Positions 1 through 10,745 of a DNA stretch of 64,000 bases are shown piece by piece. The DNA is from Plumapathes pennacea (taxonomy: Eukaryota > Cnidaria > Anthozoa > Antipatharia > Myriopathidae), in contig OZ038462.1 in assembly GCA_964036295.1 (NCBI GenBank), positions 15,221,264 to 15,285,263 of the forward strand, given 5' to 3'. The position numbers and the translations under genes were made by a program. Under the pieces are notes generated by a model that was not told the DNA's origin, ran no database searches, and worked only from the letters and a program-made list of their open reading frames with translations. The number at the start of each line of letters is the position of its first letter. Position 1 is the first letter of the stretch.

Positions 1-1293
1 TAAGGCTATCGACTACCGCCATGTTTTTAAGAAAGATTTGAACAAAGCAACGATTGTACGTAACTGCGCTCACGAAAATGAATTTGAAAACTAGAAAACT
101 TGAAACAGAACGGTCTCGCGAAGCTCGTCTTCAAAAGAGAAGGGAACAGGCACTTCAAGAGCAAAAGCGGACCGAAGGAAAGACTCCGCAGAGAAAACAG
201 CGCATGAATGCCGATCGAAAGCGACATGAAGAGAAGCGGGTAACACAGACAACTCCGCAAAGAGAACAGCGCTTGAAAGCGAATCGAGACCTTCAGGAGA
301 AAAAGCGGGCCGAAAAGAAGACTCCGCAAAGACAACAGCGCATGAATGCCGACCAAAAGCGACATGAACAGAAGCGGGTAACACAGACAACTCCGCAAAG
401 GGAACAGCGCTTGAAAGCAAATCGGGAGCTTCAGACGCCGTTTTGTGTTAAACTCAGATACTTATTTAGAAAGGACAAGCAACAAAGGTTAGTCAGTGGA
501 AATCGAACAATCACCGTGACAAATATATTCTATCCCGTATAGCTTGTAACTCGGTCACTTCAAGAATGTATTAAAATCTGTATGCTTATCATTTTCCTTC
601 GAAGTATTGTTTTACTACGCTTCTGTCGCCAGTTTCGGCTACCGTATTCGCTCAGAGCAATCGGAACTTGGAGCCTTGAATGATTTAGTCAGATGTCTTA
701 TTTTTCTGTAATCTGACACGCGGTGATTGCAGCGAGAATCGTTCACAAGCCCTTAGAAGTATTACTGGGTCTGAAGCCCGTGTATAATTTGAAGTAAACT
801 GTTCAAGTTTTGCTTTGATTCTGGGAGAAATCTTGCTGTTTTGAGTGGGTTCACATGCAAAACAATTCGAGACTATTAAATATGCCTGCCTGAGTCTGGT
901 GAATGCCTTCCAGAGTAAAATCAAATCGCACAGGAAGCCTATTTAATTGTACTGCCTATGAATTTAAAATTAGAAAATCAGTGTTCCTTTTTTACCAACT
1001 TCAAACTTTGAGTATTAAATTTTGAGAACGTGCTTGGCAGACTGTAGGAATTAATTTGACGTGCCGACCGTGGGAAATACGTACTTCGTCACGCAATCGA
1101 TTCTTTTTTCAACGCAAAAGTATAACACACCATTCTTTTTCTCCTTCCTTTGCGTGTAGCACTTGAGTTCGAAGAAAAGATTGAGTCGTCATTTCGGTAA
1201 AACAAAGGCTACTCTTGTTGGGAGTTACCAAAGTAAAAGTCCCATCAATGGCAGAGTGAGGGGGTATATGCGATTATCGTATTTCTAGTAAAT
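1..1293 (+). repeat. Dispersed repeat, copy 1 (inverted partner at 52105-54470)
   Basis: Most of this segment reappears in reverse orientation at about 52105-54470, including a basic-repeat ORF at its start, the stretch around 541-700, and the stretch around 1030-1268. The partner is interrupted by a foldback element that is absent here, so this copy shows the uninterrupted state. The segment runs off the left window edge. It is probably a fragment of a mobile element, but no terminal repeats are visible. Confidence 0.7.
54..542 (+). CDS. Basic tandem-repeat ORF, mobile-element-like
   Basis: The 162-aa ORF is dominated by about 23-residue Arg/Lys-rich repeats with recurring TPQR, QRMNADRKRHE and QRLKANR motifs. 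Two slightly different 23-aa units form a 46-aa (138-nt) higher-order repeat, seen about twice. Similar basic TPxxR repeats precede helicase domains in some animal Helitron/PIF1-type proteins, but no helicase domain is present here, so that link is inference. Homology with the inverted copy near 54150-54470 covers this ORF, yet that copy has lost repeat units and its reading frame. The C-terminal 35 residues lack the repeat and may be read-through of non-coding sequence. Probably a truncated element gene rather than a host gene. Confidence 0.3.
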   Translation: MYVTALTKMNLKTRKLETERSREARLQKRREQALQEQKRTEGKTPQRKQRMNADRKRHEEKRVTQTTPQREQRLKANRDLQEKKRAEKKTPQRQQRMNADQKRHEQKRVTQTTPQREQRLKANRELQTPFCVKLRYLFRKDKQQRLVSGNRTITVTNIFYPV

Positions 1294-1422
1294 ATCTTAT
1301 TAACCTCGTTTGCTTGGTCCGTACCGTAAGTTATGGATCCTCGTTTTTTTCGTCCTTATAAGGCGACAAAAAAAACTCGGTCCATAACTTACTGTACGGA
1401 CCGCGCGCTCGGTTAATAAGAT
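1294..1422. repeat. Hairpin MITE, family with TCTTATTRACC ends
   Basis: Outer arms ATCTTATTAACC and GGTTAATAAGAT enclose a second matching pair (GGTCCGTACCGTAAGTTATGG against its near complement). Nearly the whole 129 bp folds on itself around a short T-run/A-run loop. Its ends match those of the hairpin at 2313-2419. Confidence 0.75.
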
Positions 1423-2312
1423 CTATTTAAATGACCACATTTATAACGGAAACGGAAATGAAATTTGAAGAAAACCATACAAGTGCGGCTGTCAAATTTG
1501 ATGAGCATTTGACGCTTGCAGCCAAGGTTGAATCGTCGAGTCTGCAGCTAAAAAGTTTTTGTAGTTTGAATTCTTCTTACTGACTTGTGAATGGTGAAGA
1601 GGATAACTGGTTGAGTTCTGCGGAAAGTAGCATGGAGGAAGTTAATGCGGAAAGTTTCTCGTAACTTGCTGAAACGGATGGCAACGAACAGAGTCGCTCG
1701 CAAAACTTGACATTGTCTTCTTCAAAGTTAAGCGAAAGATATAAGTTCTCCTCGGAGCCAGAAACAATCTTCATGTAAGTCAGTAGCCTTTCAGTCCTGA
1801 ATTCTCTAATTTCTCATCTCCAAAAGATGTACATTTTAACTGCTTGTCGTTCCAACAAAGCTTCCTGGGACTCTTACAGGACTACTTTCAAAATGGTGGT
1901 GGCGGTCACCGCCATTTTGTTTTGAATTCATGAATTTGCCGAGGTGCGTACTGAGCTGAGTAGCAGGTAAGGATTGGCGTTTTTAAACAATTAAAATTGT
2001 TTGTTTTCTACGACAGTACAGAGTAAGACTGGCCAATCTTCGATCTTCCTTCTGATGCATCCGCAAATTGTAGTTTTTGTCTTTCAACCCACTCGTTTTA
2101 CTTGTTTCCTTTGGCTTCGCTAAAGTTGGTGGTTTCTCCTGTACTTTTCTATCACATTTTGTTCACATAAATAAAAGAAAAGTGTAGATCGGGTCTGTAT
2201 GTTCTAAGCTTGCGAGATTTGTACTCTGAGATTTCTTGTTTACGACTTACGCACGGCATAAAATTTTACCGATGGTGCAGGTTTCAATGATCACAAAGTC
2301 GTGTAATAAATC
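1423..2312. other. No gene recognised
   Basis: Short ORFs only, with no recognisable domain. A 65-aa minus ORF at 1577-1774 has no family signature. I see no terminal repeat or RNA gene here. Confidence 0.5.
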
Positions 2313-2544
<232 letters not shown>

Positions 2545-2557
2545 TTATGACCCATCA

Positions 2558-2674
2558 AATATTTCCTCCCGCGCGTGATTGGTGGAATCGTGACACCCAT
2601 TACGAGATGACTACCGAGGAGGACATCAATTTATTGGTCGAAAAAGCAGCTCCAGATGCGAGAGGAAATATTTG
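2558..2674. repeat. Small inverted-repeat element
   Basis: TCAAATATTTCCTC near 2558 is matched in inverse by GAGGAAATATTTGA near 2661-2674. The roughly 90-bp interior has no coding signal. MITE-like; boundaries are approximate. Confidence 0.55.
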
Positions 2675-2683
2675 AAGGATAAT

Positions 2684-2813
2684 AAAGACAATAAACTACT
2701 TTTGGCTTCGGAAATATGCACGGATAATTGTCCTTGGACATTATCTATTCCTCGGATAATATCCTCGGACAATTATCCGTGCATATCTCCTCGCCAAAAG
2801 TAGTTTGTTGTTT
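2684..2813. repeat. Hairpin (foldback) element
   Basis: Arms containing ATGCACGGATAATTGTCC and its complement, with outer AACTACTTTTGG and CCAAAAGTAGTT, make this 130-bp stretch an almost complete hairpin with a loop near 2740-2755. Confidence 0.75.
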
Positions 2814-3128
2814 ATATATATATATATAGAACAAGGGTGAAAGGCGCGTGGACCCAGTAAAAACACAGAATCAATCAGCTTTTTACCAACATGTTTCGGC
2901 TACGTGCCGTTCTCAAGGTAAACTGATTACAAGTGTTTCTTAAAATTAGATTACGTAACAATACAGTGTATAATGATTTGGTAATTAAGCTGAATTAGTA
3001 CATTGACGTGTGTAAACGTCACTGTGTTCAATTATATGCTCACTCTACCGATCAATAAGTAATGAAAAGAGAACAAATAGTACGGTAGAATAAATGGAGC
3101 TAAGTGTACGTGAATCTGGGTTAAATAG

Positions 3129-3743
3129 TCATAGTTTAAGGCTGGATGTCTCTTTAGGATGATTGAGTTCTTGGTTTAACCCAAGCGGCTTGAGAGTCTG
3201 AAGTTTGATGATCCAGTAGTCTTCTCTTTTCTCGAGTATAGATCGTTGCTCTTTCTTAGGCACGTCCGTTTTTTTGAGTTGTTCGATAATTGTGAAAGTC
3301 GCATGCTCACTGAAGTCATGTCCGGTTTTGCTGAAGTGTTGTGATGCCGGTATTCCATCTGGTCGGTGGGCGTCCTTCCTGTGGTTGTTTATCCTGATGT
3401 TCATAGGAAATTCGAATTTGTCGATATATTGTAACTTGCATTTACTACATTCCATGATGTAAATAACAAGCGTGCTCTTGCAGTTGACGCGATGGTAGAT
3501 ATTAAACCTTTTACCAGTGCTTACACTCCTTAAGGAACTCGTGTTGGCTATTTGTTTACAGCAGAGATTCCCTGTCTTAGACATGCATGGGACGCATTTC
3601 CCTATTGTAGGTGTTGATTGTCTACGAAAGACTCGGTCGTGCTCGATGATGTTGCTTCCCAGGTAATCTTTTAGGTTGCGACAACGTCGATAGGCTAAGA
3701 TAGGTGGTTCTTTGAAATGATCGTTAATGTCAGGGTTCAGTTG
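3129..3743 (-). pseudogene. Penelope-like element C-terminal part: GIY-YIG endonuclease
   Basis: This is the 3' half of the Penelope ORF after the gypsy insertion. Reading from 3743 it gives an RT-EN linker with a cysteine cluster (KCVPCMSK, then LCC), followed by an endonuclease of GIY-YIG type: VIYIMECSKCKLQYI, the IRINNHRKD helix, HFSKTGHDF, and a terminal EKREDYWIIKLQTLKPLGLN. The second half of the name motif reads YID instead of YIG, so the domain may have been weak before interruption. The family function is to nick target DNA for reverse-transcriptase-primed insertion. The frame stays open to a stop at 3129-3131. Confidence 0.85.
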
Positions 3744-4371
3744 TGTTACGGGGCTATAACAGACTTTAGCTCACTTTTAATGCACTTTTGCGTCGATGTT
3801 CCATTTTCAAGAACAAGTCTCACTATCTGATGTCTCTAGTTTCTTAGCCGACGGCTTTTATGCACCACAAGTGTTAAGTTGTCCCAGTGATTTCCTAATA
3901 GTTTTCACACTGGCCGAATTAGAGCACAAAGGATAGGAAATGGATTTTCGCTAGGACCAAGTTCAAAGTCACATTCAGAACTCATATTTCCGAATGGCCT
4001 TTTCCGCTAGGATGTCGTTAACACTCGAGTGGCTCCTCTATTTGCTTACTACACTTATTCTAAAATCACACTAACACATTCCAATGGATACGATTGGCTG
4101 TAGTTAAGATCTGAAGGAAGAGAAGATGCTGGCACGCCTACGACAGTGTGCGCACTTGCTATTGCTCATTTCCTAAAACAGGATCTTCAATTAATAACAA
4201 GATCACTTAGATTTCCTGAGGAAGGCCTCAGTGTTAATCACAGTAAACAACAAAGTAAAACTTGATTAAACGTATATTCTAACTCTTCCAATTGTCAACA
4301 AAAGAACTCCAATTCACTAATTTATTCGCTTCCGAAACGACGGGAAGATATTCCAATTTTCTGCTATAACA
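3744..4371 (-). repeat. Left LTR (3' LTR) of gypsy element
   Basis: It begins TGTTACGGGGCTATAACAG and ends TTCTGCTATAACA, and matches 9330-9964 throughout. It lacks about 8 nt (an AGAGTTGAAGAT region) present near the start of the other LTR. Confidence 0.9.
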
Positions 4372-4385
4372 TTACCCCCCTTTTT
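4372..4385 (-). other. Polypurine tract of gypsy element
   Basis: On the coding (minus) strand the bases just before the 3' LTR read AAAAAGGGGGGTAA. That is the expected place and composition for the plus-strand primer, and it sets the element's direction. Confidence 0.75.
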
Positions 4386-5221
4386 CGAAGAGTCGACTCC
4401 GTTCGACAAAACTAAAAAGGAATATGGAAGAAAAGGTGTTGACATTCAGAGAGTAGTTACAAGCACTGGGCAGCTAACGCCATGTCTGAGCGTATTATTT
4501 AACTAAAAGGTACAGGCTCAAGACTGTCTTAAAGTTTACAATTACAAGATAAGCAATTACATGGATTGGTGACATTACTATTCAGGAAGGAAAACATGTT
4601 ACTACATGCGTGAGGATTTACGCAATAATTTTTTCCTCTTGATTCTGTACTTGAAAAAGCATGTCACTTGTTACATGCTGGAATGATCAAAGAATTTCAC
4701 AAAGATTAATTTCAAATCAGTAGTATGTCACTGACATACGACACGTGATATAAGTTTAACAAGTTAGTAGTAAATGGCAATGTTCAGTTCTAGTTTCCGT
4801 GGATTCGCAGGTAATGCTTGACTGGTTTATGTCGTGAGACATACAGTAAGTCCAGGGACTTGCATGTAATAATGTCCATCTCGTGGTTGCGCCAGTAGAA
4901 GAACATATTTGCTGTTATGGTGCTGTTTGTAGTGGATCGGTTTATAGGTGCCTTTGACCTTGGTTTGACGCTGGACCCGTTTTTGCTCTTATATAGTGTT
5001 CAGTTGTTGTATTTGGTATTGTTTAGGCGGTTTGTTGGTACAACATGCCGCTTCTGAGATGAAAGTTCGCTTCTTTCGTATTGGACTGATTTCTTTGGCT
5101 TTTGCTAGTTTGCTGTAACGAGGCTTTAGTGCGTCAGCAAGGTGTTCTTGTGTTTACGGAAATCCAGTAAATTCAGAGTAGATGATCTTTGCATTTTGGT
5201 GGCAGGGTCCATCTGTAAGTT

Positions 5222-5260
<39 letters not shown>

Positions 5261-5779
5261 ATAGTAGTAGTAGTAATAGTAGTAGTAGTAGTAGTTCAAC
5301 AGTATTTGGCGCAAGCAGAGTGGCATCGTTGAAGTGTGAGTTTATTGTCAGGGTTAAAAGAAAATAACCAAGCCATACTAACTAAAACAAGTACTCTTTC
5401 TATGCTTAACTAGATTATTGTCCTTTGACCAGTATAATACTATGCATAAAGTTTACAGAGCAATTGGTAACGAGAATAATTTTATGTAAAGTATATTAAT
5501 AGCATGTGCTGCAAAGGTGTTCACTTAGCAACCGGAAGGTCGATCTAACCAACCGAGTTTTGACTTGTACAGTAATAGCTTACTTGTGTACATGAAGCGC
5601 GAACAATGTATGTTTGCAAAACATTTCTTTTGTGAGTCGCATGAAAAGATGCTTTTAAAATTATACAATTGGGTTAGTTTGTCTGTGAATCAAGAAGGGT
5701 GTTCACGGACGGTATTCGTTTACCAGGCAAGGTTCGGTACATTGATAATTCGAGAAGTTGTCCGGTTGTTATAATTATT
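4386..5779. other. Non-coding interior of gypsy element
   Basis: This is where pol would be expected downstream of protease. I see no RT, RNase H or integrase motif in any frame. It contains a TAG trinucleotide array and short unrecognised ORFs. Confidence 0.6.
5222..5296. repeat. (TAG)n trinucleotide microsatellite
   Basis: About 25 TAG units with two TAA interruptions. The poly-Ser and poly-Tyr ORFs over it are artefacts. Confidence 0.95.
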
Positions 5780-7423
5780 TTAGCACGGTGTCATTATTTC
5801 TGTTTCGTGTGTGCTAATAGACCATGTGAACGAAATGTACATTATTTTTTCTCGTTCATGTTTGCGCAAAAGCCACTCAAGTTCTCCATTTTGTGTGGAA
5901 GGCAAATTGTAGGCCTTCAGGATTTGCTTGCAGAATTTCCGTGTAATTTCCTGCTTTTGTAGTTTCCTGGAAATAACCGACTTCCAAATCATTACAAAAA
6001 GAATGGCGCATACAACATAAGCGGGACATGAATCATTGTTCTTCTCCAGTTTTGCCTTACTGCTTGGGGCAATTTCCAATTGTTGATCATCTGCGGATTG
6101 GATCTTTAAGAAGTTGTTAAATGGCTGAAAATGAATTTGTTGAATTATGTCTTGCCGAACTTGGACTGTTTGGGTGGTTGTTACTCGATCTATGTTTAAA
6201 CGAGCAAGCTCTGGAGGGTGTTTCGTGGGCGGTGGCAATCGGCGCCACACATCCGCTTTGATGGCAGTGACATTTGCGCCAGTGTCAACAAGGAAAGATA
6301 ATTTCGTGCCACAAGTTGAACCTTCTATTGAAAGACTATTCTTAGACTTCGAAAACTGAATAGCATTTTGACATGTCTCTGTAATTGACTCTATCGTCTT
6401 TGGATTGTCATCTGAAGAAATAATGTGCTCGGCACCTGTCACTTGTGTTTGTTCCTTCTCATTCGATATGCAATCCTGACCACTTGATGTATTCAAGGCA
6501 AAATCTGCAGTCTTGGTTTCAATTTCAATTATTTCGCTGGGTGTTTGTGTTGTCTTAGCAATCTGAAAATCATTAATTGTTTTGTGATCTGAATTCTGGG
6601 CTGTTGGTTTAGCAACTTGTTGTGTTTGATTTGCAACTGGGATTGTCATCTCTTGTGACACATTTTGAGTGGTATCTGGAATTCCGGTTTTAACTATATT
6701 TGTTTGGTCAGTTTCCTCTGTGACTTCTAAATTTAACCGTGGTTTCCTTATTAGAACAGATATGTATTTCATCAACTTCATATACGACATTATTTTCTCA
6801 AATTGGTTCAGCGCGGCTGATTGTGTATTTTCTCTGTAAATATTTTCCACGGTGGGTTTTAGCGGTTCAGATACTTTTTCGTCGACTTCGATTTTGTTTT
6901 CTTCAGTTTCCACTCTTATCTCCTTGCATGAAATGCTTGGTTCTTCAAACACAATTTTAGGTTCTTCAGTAACAAAACTCTCTTCTTGTGGCATTATTGT
7001 TTCGAACTTTTCTTCCGTTTGTTCTTCTGCGGTTATAGTGAAAGTTTCAGGTCTCCTAACATGACTTTCCGTAGTGATCAGGGAAATAGTGTTAATTCGA
7101 GGAACGTTTTGAGTTCTTTCCTCTGAACAATTTATTAATTCATCTTCAGCAAAACGCACTTTTAGTTTTGAGGCAGGAATTTGCATGACAGGTGTAAATG
7201 ATTCGTGTGATTCAACATTTGTGGACATTGGTTTGTCACCTTTAGTTTGGGTCATTTTTTCAAGTTCTCTGCGTTTGCGCATTCTCTCTTGCATTTGCTG
7301 AGATCTCGCAGGATATCCTTTAACTTCAGTGTCTTTACTGTTGTCCTTTGAATTCACGAGACTGTTCGGGACTACAGGCTCGTGCGCTACTAAATCATTT
7401 TGGCTTTCCACTAAGTGGTTCAT
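5780..7423 (-). CDS. Gypsy element protease-containing ORF
   Basis: A 547-aa ORF whose first about 370 residues are Glu/Thr/Gln-rich and unrecognised. A retropepsin-like site follows: SFLVDTGANVTAIKADVW, with the DTGA catalytic loop, is at about residues 380-397. The remaining about 150 residues contain a short hydrophobic stretch (YVVCAILFVMIW) and basic sequence, not reverse transcriptase. Gag (ending at 7520) has the same codon phase, but several stops lie between the two ORFs. The open path between them uses another frame, so expression would need frameshifting or the copy is damaged. Retroelement protease is well supported; the identity of the flanks is unknown. Confidence 0.75.
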   Translation of the reverse strand: MNHLVESQNDLVAHEPVVPNSLVNSKDNSKDTEVKGYPARSQQMQERMRKRRELEKMTQTKGDKPMSTNVESHESFTPVMQIPASKLKVRFAEDELINCSEERTQNVPRINTISLITTESHVRRPETFTITAEEQTEEKFETIMPQEESFVTEEPKIVFEEPSISCKEIRVETEENKIEVDEKVSEPLKPTVENIYRENTQSAALNQFEKIMSYMKLMKYISVLIRKPRLNLEVTEETDQTNIVKTGIPDTTQNVSQEMTIPVANQTQQVAKPTAQNSDHKTINDFQIAKTTQTPSEIIEIETKTADFALNTSSGQDCISNEKEQTQVTGAEHIISSDDNPKTIESITETCQNAIQFSKSKNSLSIEGSTCGTKLSFLVDTGANVTAIKADVWRRLPPPTKHPPELARLNIDRVTTTQTVQVRQDIIQQIHFQPFNNFLKIQSADDQQLEIAPSSKAKLEKNNDSCPAYVVCAILFVMIWKSVISRKLQKQEITRKFCKQILKAYNLPSTQNGELEWLLRKHEREKIMYISFTWSISTHETEIMTPC

Positions 7424-7519
7424 TACTAAGTGGTTCTATGTTTGTTTGTGGCGTTTCTGCTTTGGCGGTCATATTTCCATTGAGTTTACGATGTACAGTG
7501 GCCTCGCTAGTTTCCCGTT

Positions 7520-8809
7520 CTAACAAGACCGAGGGGAGTTTAAAGGCGCCGCTTGGTTTGCTGGACGATATTCCGGTTGGCCTGAATATCTCGGATTGGG
7601 CTGGCGGTGTTCGTAATTGTAATTTGGGAGTCTGGGATCTCTTTGTCCCAAACGTTGGCGACAAGCATAAGCAACATGGCCTGTCTTGTTACAGTAATTG
7701 CAGATGGGGCGCCCATCGAAGGTGCGTCTATTCCGATTTTGAAATCTCCCGTTCTGATTCTGATTCTGATTCTGATTACGCTGATTATTGTTGGCTTGTC
7801 TCAATTCTTGTCGGACCTGTTGTGATACAATCTGAGCAATATCTTCCATATTGATATTAGGTTTGTCTGGCTTTGGTCTTGCTTGTTGGGCAACACTATA
7901 AGGATCAAAGGCAGCCACTGTTGGAGTTTGGGCTTGTTTCAACAGTGGAGTTATCACTTTTATCAGATCGTCAATTTTATCATCTGTTTTCTTTTCTGGG
8001 ACAGACTTTTTTAATTTGGCGTGTGTTTCTGCGTCTTCTAGGGTTTCAGGTCGTTGTAGGACAACATAATTCTTTATTTCAGGTCGCAATCCCTGAATAA
8101 AATAATTCACGCACTCTGAACGTGGCAATTCTATGCGATGGCAGGTTCGTCTTATTTCTGCCGCATATTCGGCCACAGATTCTGTTGTCAACTGTTTTCG
8201 TTCATTTAATTTCTGTCGCAACAGCCATTTGTCTGAAGCGGAGTGAAACTGTTCTCTTAGTGCATTTGCCAAGTCATTATATGATTTGCCTGACAACCCG
8301 GGAGTTGTATTAAACCAAATGTTTGCATTATCTTTCAAATGTAAGGGAAAAGCCTGCGTTCTTTTATCGTCATGCCAATTGTGAAAATCAGCCGCACGAC
8401 TAAAATCTACATCCTCATTTGGTTTTCCAGAGAACGTGGGAAACTTGACTCCATTGTACTTAGGTGTTGCATTTGATGAGGACTGCATCATTTGTTCCAT
8501 CAATTTTGTCAAAGCTTTGGTTTGCTCGGACCATTGTTCGGAGAGTTTTTCATTCTGTTCTGACATTAATTTGTACATGTCTGCCATTAATGTTGCTGTT
8601 GATGGTGCCTCACCGTCGTGTGCCATAGCTGGTTGTTCCGAAATTTGGATGGGTAAAGTAAGTTCTGGTACAATCAACTGGCGTGGTTCGTCGCTAGGTT
8701 TAGTTTTTGAACCTGTTAATTTCGGTCTAGGGCAATCACAAAACTTACTCTTTTTCCCACTTGGTTTTGCGTTCGACGAGTTTGTCTTTTTCGTCTTGCT
8801 TCGAGTCAA
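7520..8809 (-). CDS. Gypsy element Gag polyprotein
   Basis: A 429-aa ORF. A retrotransposon Gag core is visible around residues 115-260, with PTFSGKPNEDVDF, WFNTTPGLSG, LREQFHS, and ERKQLTTESVAEYAAEIRR. An Asn/Gln-rich linker follows, then one CCHC zinc knuckle, CNYCNKTGHVAYAC, near residues 370-383. It would form the particle and bind RNA. The Gln-Asn run comes from a short TCTGAT repeat (about 7751-7780). No in-frame ATG lies close to the start: 8809 is a TTG, and an in-frame stop sits a few codons upstream. The true start is either non-AUG or lost. Confidence 0.85.
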   Translation of the reverse strand: MTRSKTKKTNSSNAKPSGKKSKFCDCPRPKLTGSKTKPSDEPRQLIVPELTLPIQISEQPAMAHDGEAPSTATLMADMYKLMSEQNEKLSEQWSEQTKALTKLMEQMMQSSSNATPKYNGVKFPTFSGKPNEDVDFSRAADFHNWHDDKRTQAFPLHLKDNANIWFNTTPGLSGKSYNDLANALREQFHSASDKWLLRQKLNERKQLTTESVAEYAAEIRRTCHRIELPRSECVNYFIQGLRPEIKNYVVLQRPETLEDAETHAKLKKSVPEKKTDDKIDDLIKVITPLLKQAQTPTVAAFDPYSVAQQARPKPDKPNINMEDIAQIVSQQVRQELRQANNNQRNQNQNQNQNGRFQNRNRRTFDGRPICNYCNKTGHVAYACRQRLGQRDPRLPNYNYEHRQPNPRYSGQPEYRPANQAAPLNSPRSC

Positions 8810-8829
8810 CAGCTTGCTTAGTATTTAAT

Positions 8830-9329
8830 TTGACCACAAAGAAAATGGTTGGTCAGCTCTCACAAAAGGATCTAAGAATTGTTGTCCAATTCAATTCGAG
8901 AAAAAGCAAAATGCTCCTCGAGCAACTCACAAAAATGTCGAAAATGCACAAAAATTAACTGACAAGTAACCCGAAAGATGTCAGGACCTATAATCAACTC
9001 AATCGGTCGACTATTGAACACCGAACAGCACAACTACTACACAGTCAAATAGTTTGACTCGCATTCACACTTACTTTCGAGAAAAAAACTTAAAGCTGTT
9101 ACGCTAACAAACACTCTTTTTTCCTTTTCTTTTTCTTGTTTTCTTTTTTCCTTATTTCTAAACTCTAACCTACATCATTTCTAATGGAACACGGTTTGGC
9201 TTGGTTTTCACTAAAAACCCATAACACTCACAGAGATCATTGTGTAAAAGAAAGTGGCTTCAAATACCTCGAAGGTCCTCTTGCGAAGGTCTTTTTCCAG
9301 GATCGATGCTCGGTTCTCCGCCACAAATC
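8830..9329 (-). other. Gypsy 5' untranslated leader
   Basis: Between the 5' LTR and gag. The first bases after the LTR on the coding strand read GATTTGTGGCGGAGAACC; a TGGCGG primer-binding start is possible but I could not assign the tRNA. It includes a T/C-rich stretch near 9115-9160 and no ORF of note. Confidence 0.55.
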
Positions 9330-9964
9330 TGTTACGGGGCTATAACAGACTTTAGAGTTGAAGATCACTTTTAATGCACTTTTGCGTCGATGTTCCGTTT
9401 TCAAGAACAAGTCTCACTATCTGATCTATTTTCTTAGCCGACAGCTTTTATGCACCACAAGTGTTACGTCGTCCCAGTGATTTCCTAATAGTTTTAATAG
9501 TTTGGCCGAATTAGAACGCAAAGGATAGGAAATGGATTTTCGCTAGGACCAAGTTCAAAGTCACATTCAGAACTTATATTTCCGAATGGCCTTTTCCGCT
9601 AGGATGTCGTTAACACTCGAGTGGCTCCTCTATTTGCTTACTACACTTATTCTAAAATCACACTAACACATTCCAATGGATACGATTGGCTGTAGTTAGG
9701 ATCTGAAGGAAGAGAAGATGCTGGCACGCCTACGACAGTGTGCGCACTTGCTATTGCTCATTTCCTAAAACAGGATCTTCAATTAATAAAAAGATCACTT
9801 AGATTTCCTGAGGAAGGCCTCAGTGTTAATCACAGTAAACAACAAACGTAAAACTTGATTAAACATATATTTTAACTCTTCCAATTGTCAACAAAAGAAC
9901 TCCAATTCACTAATTTATTCGCTTCCGAAACGACGGGAAGATATTCCAATTTTCTGCTATAACA
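9330..9964 (-). repeat. Right LTR (5' LTR) of gypsy element
   Basis: 635 bp, matching 3744-4371 with the same TGTTA...TAACA ends. It is the transcription-start LTR, since the coding strand is minus. It is followed outside by the GTTG target duplication at 9965-9968. Confidence 0.9.
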
Positions 9965-10745
9965 GTTGTAATAGATGCCAGTGTTTATGTAGCGTCCTTG
10001 CAATTGGTGGAAGGGTCCTATTGTAGGTGACGACGAAAGGTATTCTGTCTGATGTCTGTCGATCCTTTGTGTGCAGGAGTGTTGCGCGTGGTAAGTTTGC
10101 TGCTCGTTCAATTTGCTTTGCTTCTTCATCTGGCTTGTAACCTCTTTTGATCATGGATTCCTTTAGGAGTTCACAGTTTTTAAGGAATTCAGAGTCTTCA
10201 GAGCAGATGCGTTTTATGCGAAGGGCTTGTCCGTACGCGATACTTGATTTGAGAGTGTGTTGATGATCTGAGAGGCTATGAAGATAATTCTGTCTATCTG
10301 TGGGCTTCCCATAGAGTTTCGTTTGGAGTTTTCCAGTTTGGTCAATGTATAGTGTTGTATCGAGGAAATTTACTTCTTTGTCTGAGATCTCGTAGTCGAA
10401 CTTGATGGACGAGTGTTTAACGTTGAGGTCTTTGATTAAAGTTTCGCAATTGTCCTTCGTGTCGGTCCATATGAGAAATATATCGTCAATGTAGCGCAGG
10501 TATAGTTTGTAATGTGTTGAAATCATTGGGTAAATGTAGGTTTCTTCAAATCTTCCCATGAAGATGTTTGCGTAGAACGGAGCACAATTTGTGCCCATGG
10601 CACATCCTTTTATCTGGAGATAGTTGACGCAGTTGAAGATAAAGTTATTCAATGTAAGTATTAGTTCCATGAATTTCAATAGGACGGTTCTGTTCGCTGT
10701 ATAGGATCCAATTTGTCTCTTTTCCAGTGTATGTCGTAGTGCTTC
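9965..10745 (-). pseudogene. Penelope-like element reverse transcriptase, C-terminal part
   Basis: Continues the 10746-12146 ORF in the same frame after one TAA. RT hallmarks are KGCAMGTNCAPFYANIFM (motif B region), the catalytic YLRYIDDIFLIW (motif C), and VNFLDTTLY downstream. It ends at the GTTG target site in ...HWHLLQL, where the gypsy element begins; the frame resumes at 3743. The enzyme would copy element RNA primed from nicked DNA. Confidence 0.88.

Larger units (their letters stand above)
3744..9964 (-). mobile_element. Non-autonomous Ty3/gypsy-like LTR element (Gag-protease only)
   Basis: Two about 630-bp direct LTRs (3744-4371 and 9330-9964) with TGTTA...TAACA ends flank about 4.96 kb of interior. 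The target duplication GTTG is at 3740-3743 and 9965-9968. A purine tract lies inside the left LTR on the coding strand, so the element runs right to left. The interior encodes Gag (8809-7520) and a protease-containing ORF (7423-5780), but no reverse transcriptase, RNase H or integrase. Such an element would depend on a complete relative. The LTRs differ by a small indel and a few substitutions, suggesting fairly recent insertion. Confidence 0.88.

Noticed and set aside
5126-5367. Poly-Tyr and poly-Ser ORFs
   Set aside because: Both are readings of the TAG trinucleotide array.
5780-6060. Envelope-like transmembrane segment in the gypsy ORF tail
   Set aside because: Only one 12-residue hydrophobic stretch, with no signal peptide, cleavage site or cysteine pattern to support an envelope gene.
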